From contig NZ_JABSQR010000004.1 in assembly GCF_013215705.1 (NCBI RefSeq), positions 186,001 through 250,000 on the forward strand: 64,000 bases of DNA, given 5' to 3'. Made by a program: the position numbers and the translations under genes. The stretch comes from Moritella sp. Lineage in GTDB: Bacteria > Pseudomonadota > Gammaproteobacteria > Enterobacterales > Moritellaceae. Numbering within the stretch: position 1 is the first letter of the stretch; each line of letters begins with the position of its first letter. Under the pieces are notes generated by a model. That model was not told where the DNA came from and made no database searches. It was given only the letters and a program-made list of their open reading frames with translations. Positions 27,132 to 34,413 of the stretch are shown piece after piece.

Positions 27132-28106
27132 TCATGATAACCAATAACGGCAATCTTGCGCTTTCAAGAAGTCTTCAGCAGACTCACCTTGTAATAACGC
27201 AATGGTTGCCAGCATGCCCGCTTGCACACAGTTTTGGGCATAGACAGTAATTTGAGCAGGGCCACCAGTAATGGGGTAGCCAGTCTTGGGGTTGAGAATA
27301 TGACCATAACGTTGGCCATCGACTTCAATATAGCGCTGACTATCACCACTACTTGCAAGACCTCCTTGGGCTAAGCTAATCATAAATTTACTTTCACCAA
27401 GATGCTGTGGATCTTCTACCGCGACTTGCCAAGCGAGCCCATTACTGCGTGATTTATTGGCGTAAATATCACCACCAAAATTCACTAAAAAGGCACTATC
27501 CGTTTGGTTATGCTGTATTTCCCCCTCTAACAACTGCGCCACTTTATCTACTGCGTATTCTTTGCCAATGCCACCAAAATCGATTTTCATGCCTTTAGGT
27601 ACACTTAATAACGGCGCATTCCAATTCGCTTTTTGCCAGCCGATATTGGGTAACAGCGCTTTAATATCAGCATCACTCGGTAGCTGAGTTTGTTGCTTAA
27701 AGTGCCAGAGTTTACCTAATACACCAGAGCTGATATCAAACAATCCGCCACTGAGTTGGAAACATAAATCAGCTAAATTAATCAACCGTGTCGTTTCTTC
27801 ATCTACCGTAATGGTTTCATCAGCAGAACGATTAAGACGAGCAACAATATTGTCATCACGAAAACGACTGTATTTTAGTTCAATGCGTTTTGCTTCTGCA
27901 TATGCGAGCGCGGTAAGACTATCCGCGAGTGCTTCATCAGCGTTGTCTAATAAGATCTGGCAAGGGCTAGCCATGACGGTGAACTCACCGAGCCAATAGC
28001 CCGCTTGTTGTTTTAAGGTAAAGGCTGTTTTTGAAGTTCCGCCTAGCTGTAAAGTATTACCTTTATTTAACGGATAGTCTTTATTTAATGAATAAGCTTT
28101 TTTCAA
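27132..28106 (-). CDS. ApbE-family FAD:protein FMN transferase
   Basis: The 324-residue protein shows the ApbE fold: EFTVMASPCQILL, KYSRFRDDNIVARLN, IDFGGIGKEYAVDKV, NFGGDIYA, GGLASSGDSQRY and GHILNPKTGYPI (residues 268-279). The family transfers FMN to a Thr or Ser of target proteins outside the cytoplasm. No N-terminal lipobox is visible and the start is a TTG. At the usual metal-binding DxxxT motif this copy reads AGMLAT (296-301), with Gly in place of Asp. It is the last gene of the TlpA-DUF4266-DUF3570 unit; no FMN-binding-domain target is encoded nearby. Confidence 0.85.
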   Translation of the reverse strand: MKKAYSLNKDYPLNKGNTLQLGGTSKTAFTLKQQAGYWLGEFTVMASPCQILLDNADEALADSLTALAYAEAKRIELKYSRFRDDNIVARLNRSADETITVDEETTRLINLADLCFQLSGGLFDISSGVLGKLWHFKQQTQLPSDADIKALLPNIGWQKANWNAPLLSVPKGMKIDFGGIGKEYAVDKVAQLLEGEIQHNQTDSAFLVNFGGDIYANKSRSNGLAWQVAVEDPQHLGESKFMISLAQGGLASSGDSQRYIEVDGQRYGHILNPKTGYPITGGPAQITVYAQNCVQAGMLATIALLQGESAEDFLKAQDCRYWLS

Positions 28107-28170
28107 ACCTGATCCCTGCTTGTATTCACATCGACATTTATCACTGTATTAAACGAGATTAGAAACGCGA

Positions 28171-29439
28171 TTAAAAACGATAGAAGCTCTGCAACATAAC
28201 GGCGCTTTTATCAGGATACAAATCAACACCTGCCATTCCAGCACCTTTTGCCAACGAGCCATCACCCGTCACCTGAGTAAGATAATATTCAAGCCGCACA
28301 CTGAACTCATTACCCGCAATCGGTAAACCGTATTTCAAGCCAATAGTATAAGTGTGTAATTCACCCAAGCGATAGTCCGCGGTCATGTATTCCGGTATAG
28401 GCTGGCTTTCATCAAGATAGACCCGATAAAAATCAGCCGCTTGTTGGCTGTAATAGCGGAGGTGCGGTTCAATAAAATGCTGATTTGAAAGTTGTACTCG
28501 CCATTTACTATCAATGGTATGTGACGTTATGCCCCAGTCATCCCAAAAATAGCGATAGCTAACATCCAGCACTTGACCCGATGGCTGTATATTGTATTTA
28601 GTACGCCAAAATAGGCTTTGTTTGGTGTGCTGGTCAGGTCGATTCTCATACACATAATCATTCGCCCAACCATTACTGTCAACCACCGATAATATTTTAA
28701 AGGGGTCTGTTTGATAACCACTGACATCACTAATCGAATAGTTTAATTGCATCAATGTTTGACGATCAATGACTTGCGTTAAACCAAAGAGTAAATCAAG
28801 GGTTTGCTTGGTATCAGAATCCGTTAAACGGTTGTTGGCATCATCAACCGAAACACCGGGATCGGGGATGCCGCCTTCTGGTTCAATAGTATCGTAGGCA
28901 TAAGCAAAGCCGAGAGATGCAGTGGTATTACGATTATTAAAATCACGCGCCAGCGCACTGTTGATCGACAAAGAAAGGTAATCATATTCTTTAGACACGT
29001 TTGCGCCACCAGAATATAACCAAAAACGGCTTAACTGTTGTTGGTATTGTGTACTCAGTGCAACCCGCGTATCATGAAAAGTATCATCAAGCGGAGTATC
29101 ACCTGCAGCCGTAGTGTAACGGCCATTACCTGACGGACGGGTAAATGTTTGCGCTTTATTTTGTGCCACCGCGCCATTAGGTGAAGCACCGGTCAGTACA
29201 TCGATAACACCTTTAAAATTAATACTGCGCTCGTCATCGATTTGCTTAGTGAGAGAAAGTGCCCCCTCATAGGCTTGCACTTGATGCTCACTTTCTGCAT
29301 AAATCAACAGACCAACATCAACATCCCAGCTATCGAATTCTGACGGCTGAGCGGTCACTGGCGCAGTAAGTACACATGTCGCAGCCGCAAGTGTCATTGA
29401 AATGTTAGTAAAGGTCTTACTTTTTCTTTTTAGTTGCAT
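28171..29439 (-). CDS. DUF3570 family putative outer-membrane beta-barrel
   Basis: The 422-residue protein has a signal peptide (MTLAAATCVLTAPVTAQ) and a body of alternating short amphipathic strands. It ends in an aromatic AVMLQSFYRF with the terminal Phe typical of outer-membrane barrels. It matches DUF3570 (RSINFKGVIDVLTGASPNGA, DTFHDTRVALSTQYQQQLSR). I start at ATG 29439, six bases after GGAGG, within the end of the DUF4266 gene. Its role is unknown; the neighbours suggest a link to extracytoplasmic redox or flavin transfer. Confidence 0.82.
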   Translation of the reverse strand: MQLKRKSKTFTNISMTLAAATCVLTAPVTAQPSEFDSWDVDVGLLIYAESEHQVQAYEGALSLTKQIDDERSINFKGVIDVLTGASPNGAVAQNKAQTFTRPSGNGRYTTAAGDTPLDDTFHDTRVALSTQYQQQLSRFWLYSGGANVSKEYDYLSLSINSALARDFNNRNTTASLGFAYAYDTIEPEGGIPDPGVSVDDANNRLTDSDTKQTLDLLFGLTQVIDRQTLMQLNYSISDVSGYQTDPFKILSVVDSNGWANDYVYENRPDQHTKQSLFWRTKYNIQPSGQVLDVSYRYFWDDWGITSHTIDSKWRVQLSNQHFIEPHLRYYSQQAADFYRVYLDESQPIPEYMTADYRLGELHTYTIGLKYGLPIAGNEFSVRLEYYLTQVTGDGSLAKGAGMAGVDLYPDKSAVMLQSFYRF

Positions 29440-29642
29440 CCGCAACCTCCCCCAGCAAAACTACCGCCGCCGCTAGAGCCTTCTTTACTGAAATAAGTGT
29501 GATCCTCAAAACCCATTTCCATCGGGTTTTCCACAAGCTGCATTTCAGGTTTAGCTAACAAGTCTCGTTCCCAAGGTTTTACCCCCAATGACGAACACGC
29601 TGTCAGGCTTAGGATGCTGACTAATAATAAAACCCGTCTCAT
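29430..29642 (-). CDS. DUF4266 small lipoprotein with Gly-Cys tail
   Basis: The 70-residue lipoprotein reads MRRVLLLVSILSLTAC (lipobox LTAC, Cys16), then VKPWERDLLAKPEM (the DUF4266 core) and a C-terminal GGGSFAGGGCGCN with a CxC pair. I use ATG 29642, six bases after GGAGG, rather than the longer reading. Its last ten bases overlap the DUF3570 start, and the codons for GGC hold the ribosome site of that gene. The CxC tail could bind metal or be a substrate of the TlpA protein encoded upstream. Confidence 0.85.
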   Translation of the reverse strand: MRRVLLLVSILSLTACSSLGVKPWERDLLAKPEMQLVENPMEMGFEDHTYFSKEGSSGGGSFAGGGCGCN

Positions 29643-29675
29643 AAAGCGCCTCCACAACAAATTAACTGAATCAGG

Positions 29676-30224
29676 TTATTCCGAGTTCTGAGACAATAAC
29701 GACAAGATCTCGGCTTCATATGTATCTAACTCCGCTAATCTAAAGCCGACATGCTTATAAACAATCTCGCCCTTCTTATCAAGTATAAATGAATTAGGCA
29801 ATCCCATGATTTCATATTGCTCAGCGACAATACCTTGTGGGTCAAACGCAATGGTCAATTTATTCGGGTAACGCTGTAAAAATTTGGTCGCTAAAATAGA
29901 CTCTTGATCCATATTAATGGCAATAATTTCAAATCCTTGTTCGCCATATTTAGCAACCATCTTATCCATCCACGGAAATGAACGAATACAGGGCGTACAC
30001 CAAGATGCCCAAAAATCCACTAACACCACCTTGCCACGATAGTCAGCAAGATTCACTCGCGCGTTATCAACACCTGGTAAGTTAAACGTAGGCGCTTGGC
30101 TCACTTTATTTTCAATAACACTCACAGAGCTTTCGGCAAACGTGAAGGTAGATAGAAGCAAACTGATAATCACAGAGATAGTGATGAGGAAAGGACGAAT
30201 ACGGTTAAGGATAAACGAGTTCAT
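29676..30224 (-). CDS. TlpA-family thiol-disulfide protein
   Basis: The 182-residue exported thioredoxin-fold protein has a signal peptide (FLITISVIISLLLSTFTFAES), the active site VDFWASWCTPCIRSFPWMD and the cis-Pro region MGLPNSFILD. It is therefore probably a periplasmic thiol-disulfide oxidoreductase. It is the first gene of the four-gene leftward unit with DUF4266, DUF3570 and ApbE (33-base gap to the lipoprotein start). It may keep the lipoprotein CxC pair reduced; that is inference. Confidence 0.9.
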   Translation of the reverse strand: MNSFILNRIRPFLITISVIISLLLSTFTFAESSVSVIENKVSQAPTFNLPGVDNARVNLADYRGKVVLVDFWASWCTPCIRSFPWMDKMVAKYGEQGFEIIAINMDQESILATKFLQRYPNKLTIAFDPQGIVAEQYEIMGLPNSFILDKKGEIVYKHVGFRLAELDTYEAEILSLLSQNSE

Positions 30225-30260
30225 AAGCTAATGTCTCAACAAAAATGAAGAATACCAATC

Positions 30261-30288
30261 ATATATACCCAAGCTACTTCAAGATGCA
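30261..30288. repeat. Possible dispersed-repeat copy
   Basis: The sequence ATATATACCCAAGCTACTTC plus AAGATGCA resembles short intergenic repeats seen in related gammaproteobacteria. The core CCCAAGCTACTT recurs at 50816-50827 in this window. Two partial copies do not prove a repeat family. Confidence 0.35.
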
Positions 30289-30389
30289 CAATCAGTGTTA
30301 ACACTGTGAGTATAAACGTGTGGGTATAATAATAATAAAATTAACAGAGGATTAGTGAAAAAAATAGAAAATATGTGAAAAGTAGATAT

Positions 30390-30436
30390 AAAAAAACGCT
30401 AAGCGACGACTATTATCTAGTAATCAATTAGCGTTT
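30390..30436 (-). terminator. Intrinsic terminator of tRNA-Ser
   Basis: On the minus strand, AAACGCTAA (30436-30428) pairs with TTAGCGTTT (30402-30394), followed by a T run. It lies directly downstream of the leftward tRNA-Ser gene. Confidence 0.85.
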
Positions 30437-30447
30437 TCTTGAATGGA

Positions 30448-30538
30448 TGGCGGAGGAGGAGAGATTTGAACTCTCGAGGAGCTATTAACCCCTGCTGGTT
30501 TTCAAGACCAGTGCATTCGGCCACTCTGCCACCCCTCC
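30448..30538 (-). tRNA. tRNA-Ser (anticodon UGA), with encoded CCA
   Basis: Read leftward from 30538: acceptor GGAGGGG pairs with CTCCTCC. The anticodon arm is CTGGT-CTTGAAA-ACCAG with anticodon TGA, there is a long variable arm as in serine tRNAs, the T arm is GAGAG-TTCAAAT-CTCTC, and an encoded CCA ends at 30448. All four arms and the class II variable arm are present. No integrase or attachment duplication is seen near it. Confidence 0.97.
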
Positions 30539-30717
30539 GCAGCAATGGAGCGAATATTAGTGTAACCGATTAAACTTGTAAAGCTTTATTCTTCGATAAT
30601 ATATCACTGTGTATTTTACGTTTGAATATCGTTCAAAAACCAACTTGCAAGTAAAATCAATCCATTTTTTGACAAAAAACACAGTTAAAATAATTCCTTA
30701 TTCAGCCGTAACGAACC

Positions 30718-30731
30718 TTGATCGAAATCAA
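30718..30731 (+). promoter_or_regulatory. FNR-like binding site upstream of nrdD
   Basis: The sequence TTGATCGAAATCAA is an exact TTGAT-N4-ATCAA match to the FNR consensus. It lies 114 bases before the nrdD GTG and 29 bases before the first NrdR-like box. Activation of anaerobic ribonucleotide reductase by FNR is established in E. coli. Confidence 0.8.
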
Positions 30732-30759
30732 TACTTCAAAAGTAAACTTAACGCCTAAT

Positions 30760-30806
30760 ACACTACATATTGTGTTCTATATTGAAAGTTCATCTATATA
30801 TAGTAT
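30760..30806 (+). promoter_or_regulatory. Pair of NrdR-like boxes upstream of nrdD
   Basis: Box 1 is ACACTACATATTGTGT (30760-30775) and box 2 is CATCTATATATAGTAT (30791-30806). They start exactly 31 bases apart, three helical turns. Both fit the consensus acaCwAtATaTwGtgt at nearly all core positions. NrdR represses ribonucleotide reductase operons through such paired boxes; no nrdR gene lies in the window. Confidence 0.85.
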
Positions 30807-30844
30807 CACCGTGTAATATTATTGTTAATTTTAAGGAGTGTTTC

Positions 30845-32980
30845 GTGGATTTATTTGTCATCAAGCGTGATGGTTGTCGTGTGCCATTTAACATCAAGTG
30901 CATACAGGATGCCATATTCGCCGCTGCTAAATCAGTACAGCAAGAAAGTAGCAGTTATGCAGCAGAAGTGGCGAACAACGTTCATCGAATACTCATGCAA
31001 CAAGATGTTTCTAGCGAACACGCCATTGAAATCCACACCATTCAAAATACGGTTGAAGACGTATTGATGCAAGCAAGTAATAAGCTTGTTGCCCGTGCTT
31101 ATATCGAATATCGCCATCAACGTGATATAGCCCGTGAAACACAAAGTATTCTTACTTATGAGATCAAAGGGCTTATTGAACAGAGTAATGAATCACTGCT
31201 CAACGAAAATGCCAATAAAGACAGCAAAGTAATTCCGACTCAACGAGATTTACTGGCTGGTATTGTCGCTAAGCATTATGCCAAGCAGCATATCTTGCCG
31301 CGCGATATTGTCCATGCCCATGAAGCGGGCGACATTCATTATCACGACCTTGATTACGCACCATTTTTCCCGATGTTTAACTGTATGCTGATCGACCTTG
31401 ATGGCATGCTCACCCGCGGTTTCAAAATGGGTAATGCCGAAATTGAAACACCAAGATCAATCACCACAGCAACCGCAGTTACCGCACAGATCATTGCCCA
31501 AGTAGCCAGTCATATTTATGGCGGAACAACGATTAACCGTATTGATGAGATCTTAGCGCCTTATGTCACCGCAAGCTTTAAGAAGAACACCTTATTAGCA
31601 GAAGAATGGGACATACCGAATAAAGAAGGATTTGCTCGCTCACGCACAGAAAAAGAATGTTTCGATGCATTCCAATCGTTAGAGTATGAAGTAAATACCT
31701 TGCACACTGCTAATGGCCAAACTCCCTTTGTTACCTTTGGCTTTGGTTTAGGGACGAGTTGGGAAGCCCGTTTAATTCAGCAATCAATTCTTAAAAACCG
31801 TATTGCCGGTTTAGGTAAGAATCATAAAACGGCTGTGTTTCCAAAACTTATTTTTGCAATTAAAGATGGCTTAAACCATAAGCCCGAGGATGCAAACTAC
31901 AATATCAAACAGCTTGCGCTTGAGTGTGCCAGTAAACGTATGTATCCAGACATTTTAAATTACGACCAAGTGGTTAAAGTCACCGGCTCATTTAAAACGC
32001 CGATGGGTTGCCGCAGTTTCTTAAATACCTATGAAGAGCAAGGTAAATTAGTGCATGAAGGTCGTAACAACTTGGGTGTTGTCAGTCTTAATTTACCGAG
32101 AATCGCTATTCAAGCAAAAGGCGATGAATCACGTTTCTATCAATTACTCGATGAGCGTTTGATTCTGTGTAAACGTGCGCTAGAAACGCGCATTTCACGC
32201 CTTAAAGGTGTAAAAGCACGTGTCGCACCAATCTTGTACATGGAAGGTGCTTGTGGTGTTCGCTTGCAAGCAGATGATGACGTATTAGATATTTTCAAAC
32301 ATGGTCGCGCATCTATTTCTTTAGGCTACATTGGCTTACACGAAGCAATCAATGCACTATTTGGTAATCAAACCCATCCTTACGACAGCAAAGAATTACA
32401 GCAAAAAGCCATTGCCATACTTTCCCACATGAAAGCGATAACGGAGCAATGGAGCATAGAAACCGATTATGCATTTAGTTTGTATGCAACACCCAGTGAA
32501 AATCTGTGTAGTCGATTTGCTAAATTGGATAAAATAGCCTTTGGTGATATCGCTGATGTCACCGATAAAGGCTATTACACCAATAGTTTCCATTTGGATG
32601 TTGAGAAGCAAGTTAATCCATACGACAAAATTGATTTTGAAATGCCCTACCCTGCAATTAGTAGCGGTGGTTTTATTTGCTACGGCGAATTTCCGAATAT
32701 GCAACACAACATTGAAGCATTAGAAGACGTTTGGGATTACAGTTATTCACGGGTTCCTTATTACGGCACTAATACCCCGATTGATGAATGTTATGAGTGT
32801 GGTTACACAGGCGAGTTTGAGTGTACCAGTAAAGGTTTTACTTGTCCTAAGTGCGGTAATCACGATGTTGCAAAAGTATCAGTAACCCGTCGAGTCTGTG
32901 GTTATTTAGGCAGCCCTGATGCGCGCCCTTTCAATGAAGGCAAGCAAGAAGAAGTAAAACGCCGCGTTAAACACTTATAA
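30845..32980 (+). CDS. nrdD: NrdD, anaerobic (class III) ribonucleoside-triphosphate reductase
   Basis: From GTG 30845, with AAGGAG about seven bases upstream, the protein has 711 residues, equal to E. coli NrdD (712). It has an N-terminal ATP-cone (FVIKRDGCRVPFNIKCIQDA), the catalytic barrel, a four-Cys zinc site CYECGYTGEFECTSKGFTCP followed by KCGN, and the glycyl-radical region RRVCGYLGSPDARPF near the end. It reduces NTPs to dNTPs without oxygen after activation by NrdG. The longer reading from TTG 30770 begins inside a NrdR box and is rejected. Confidence 0.97.
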   Translation: MDLFVIKRDGCRVPFNIKCIQDAIFAAAKSVQQESSSYAAEVANNVHRILMQQDVSSEHAIEIHTIQNTVEDVLMQASNKLVARAYIEYRHQRDIARETQSILTYEIKGLIEQSNESLLNENANKDSKVIPTQRDLLAGIVAKHYAKQHILPRDIVHAHEAGDIHYHDLDYAPFFPMFNCMLIDLDGMLTRGFKMGNAEIETPRSITTATAVTAQIIAQVASHIYGGTTINRIDEILAPYVTASFKKNTLLAEEWDIPNKEGFARSRTEKECFDAFQSLEYEVNTLHTANGQTPFVTFGFGLGTSWEARLIQQSILKNRIAGLGKNHKTAVFPKLIFAIKDGLNHKPEDANYNIKQLALECASKRMYPDILNYDQVVKVTGSFKTPMGCRSFLNTYEEQGKLVHEGRNNLGVVSLNLPRIAIQAKGDESRFYQLLDERLILCKRALETRISRLKGVKARVAPILYMEGACGVRLQADDDVLDIFKHGRASISLGYIGLHEAINALFGNQTHPYDSKELQQKAIAILSHMKAITEQWSIETDYAFSLYATPSENLCSRFAKLDKIAFGDIADVTDKGYYTNSFHLDVEKQVNPYDKIDFEMPYPAISSGGFICYGEFPNMQHNIEALEDVWDYSYSRVPYYGTNTPIDECYECGYTGEFECTSKGFTCPKCGNHDVAKVSVTRRVCGYLGSPDARPFNEGKQEEVKRRVKHL

Positions 32981-33040
32981 ACGTTTATACTATTTATAAA
33001 TAATCACAACTGATCCAACCTCAGTTTAATCAATTAACTA

Positions 33041-33065
33041 GCTAGCCAATATTTTATTGGCTAGC
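33041..33065 (+). promoter_or_regulatory. Hairpin between nrdD and nrdG
   Basis: GCTAGCCAATA and TATTGGCTAGC form a perfect 11-bp stem with a TTT loop. It ends 15 bases before the nrdG ATG and is not followed by a T run. It may protect or process the mRNA, or lower nrdG translation relative to nrdD. Confidence 0.7.
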
Positions 33066-33080
33066 ATTTAAGAAGTGACA

Positions 33081-33599
33081 ATGTACTATTCTCAATATTT
33101 CGATCTTGATGTCATCAATGGCCCAGGTAGCCGTGTAACCCTGTTTGTCAGTGGCTGCGAACACCAATGCAAGGGCTGCTATAACCAATCGACTTGGTCT
33201 CCAAGTAATGGTTCATTCTTCGACCAAGAAACAGAAGACAAGATAATCAATGATTTAAATGATCTCCGTATACCTCGTCGAGGGCTAAGTTTAAGCGGTG
33301 GAGACCCTCTCTACCCAACGAATTTAGATGGCATTTTAAAACTAGTCAAAAGAGTTAAAAAAGAGTGTGTTGGAAAGAATATTTGGTTATGGACCGGCTA
33401 CACAATAGAGCAATTAACGCCACGACAAAAAGCCGTCGTTCAATACATAGATTATTTGGTTGATGGTAAGTTTGAACAACAGCTGGTTGATCCAGCATTA
33501 AAATTTCGAGGCAGTAGCAATCAACGTATTCTGGCAATTACAAAAAATGATGAGTTTGATGGGTTTGCATATGCCATATCAAAAATCAACGCTGATTAA
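33081..33599 (+). CDS. nrdG: NrdG, anaerobic ribonucleotide reductase-activating protein
   Basis: The radical-SAM protein (about 172 residues from ATG 33081) has the CX3CX2C cluster motif in SGCEHQCKGCYNQSTW and the GGDP motif LSLSGGDPLYPTN. WLWTGYTIEQL and LVDGKFEQQLVDPALKFRGS follow. It makes the 5'-deoxyadenosyl radical that installs the glycyl radical on NrdD. A GTG two codons upstream is open, but ATG with AAGAAG matches the E. coli N-terminus MNYHQYY. It is the second gene of the nrdDG operon. Confidence 0.97.
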   Translation: MYYSQYFDLDVINGPGSRVTLFVSGCEHQCKGCYNQSTWSPSNGSFFDQETEDKIINDLNDLRIPRRGLSLSGGDPLYPTNLDGILKLVKRVKKECVGKNIWLWTGYTIEQLTPRQKAVVQYIDYLVDGKFEQQLVDPALKFRGSSNQRILAITKNDEFDGFAYAISKINAD

Positions 33600-33622
33600 A
33601 CATAATTTGATGAATGCGATCA

Positions 33623-33646
33623 GCCTATGATACCGCTATCATAGGC
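33623..33646 (+). terminator. Hairpin after nrdG, possible terminator
   Basis: GCCTATGATA, loop CCGC and TATCATAGGC form a perfect 10-bp stem 24 bases after the nrdG stop. The following sequence is ATAATCATC, with no run of T, so efficiency as an intrinsic terminator is uncertain. Confidence 0.6.
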
Positions 33647-34413
33647 ATAATCATCATTAAAAAATTATAAATTGTAAAAAGGCCAAATTCAGAATTTAAT
33701 ACTTTAGGGATACTAACTGATTATGGAATAAATAGCCTAATCTTAAAGTCCTACTCGCAGTATTACTTAATTAAGTATATATGTTTAAGGACTACAAAAT
33801 CGTCCCTGTTGAGGCCATTTAAAAATAAATTTATTTGACTTAAATCACATCAAATTCATCATTCATACCGTAAATAAACAGCTTCGTTTTATAATATTTA
33901 GCACAAAAGTATTAGTCTTTATTGTAATAAAGACTAATACACAATCAGCAAGACAACAGAGTACAACCATAAACCATTGATAACAATCGGTTTTAACTTC
34001 ATTCATTCTAGTAAAATTTAATACCTACCCCACCTAAACACCTCGTCTACAATATTTAGAATTAACTACCAAAATTAAGCATTACTATGCTCTACAAGCT
34101 TCAATACTTGTTAATGACATGTAAATAAGTAAACTCTGATCTTGTAAACACTCAACGTAATTATGACTTACAGAAATTAAGTATTTACACTAACCGTTAA
34201 TTATTTGTTAACAGAATTAACTCGCAAATAAAACCAACAACACGTCACATAAGTCTGACAAACTGTTGTAAAACAAGCCCGTTTTCCAGTTACGTTAACG
34301 GAATATCATTGACATTTATTTTGATACCAATGATATTACTACTACATAAGTGATACGCAGACACTTTAATTTAACAAACAATAAGCATACATAGTTTAGT
34401 TGAGGATAATAGA
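33647..34413. other. Long AT-rich intergenic region with a 32-base inverted repeat
   Basis: No convincing coding frame is seen over 770 bases. At 33909-33940, arms GTATTAGTCTTTATT and AATAAAGACTAATAC (15 bp each) flank a 2-base centre. A near-CRP match (TTTGA-N6-TCACA) lies at about 33837. The region carries the promoter of the SDR gene and may include a long leader or a small RNA. Confidence 0.7.

Noticed and set aside
30770-30844. Longer NrdD starting at TTG 30770
   Set aside because: It would start inside a NrdR box, lacks a ribosome site and exceeds the usual length; GTG 30845 has AAGGAG.
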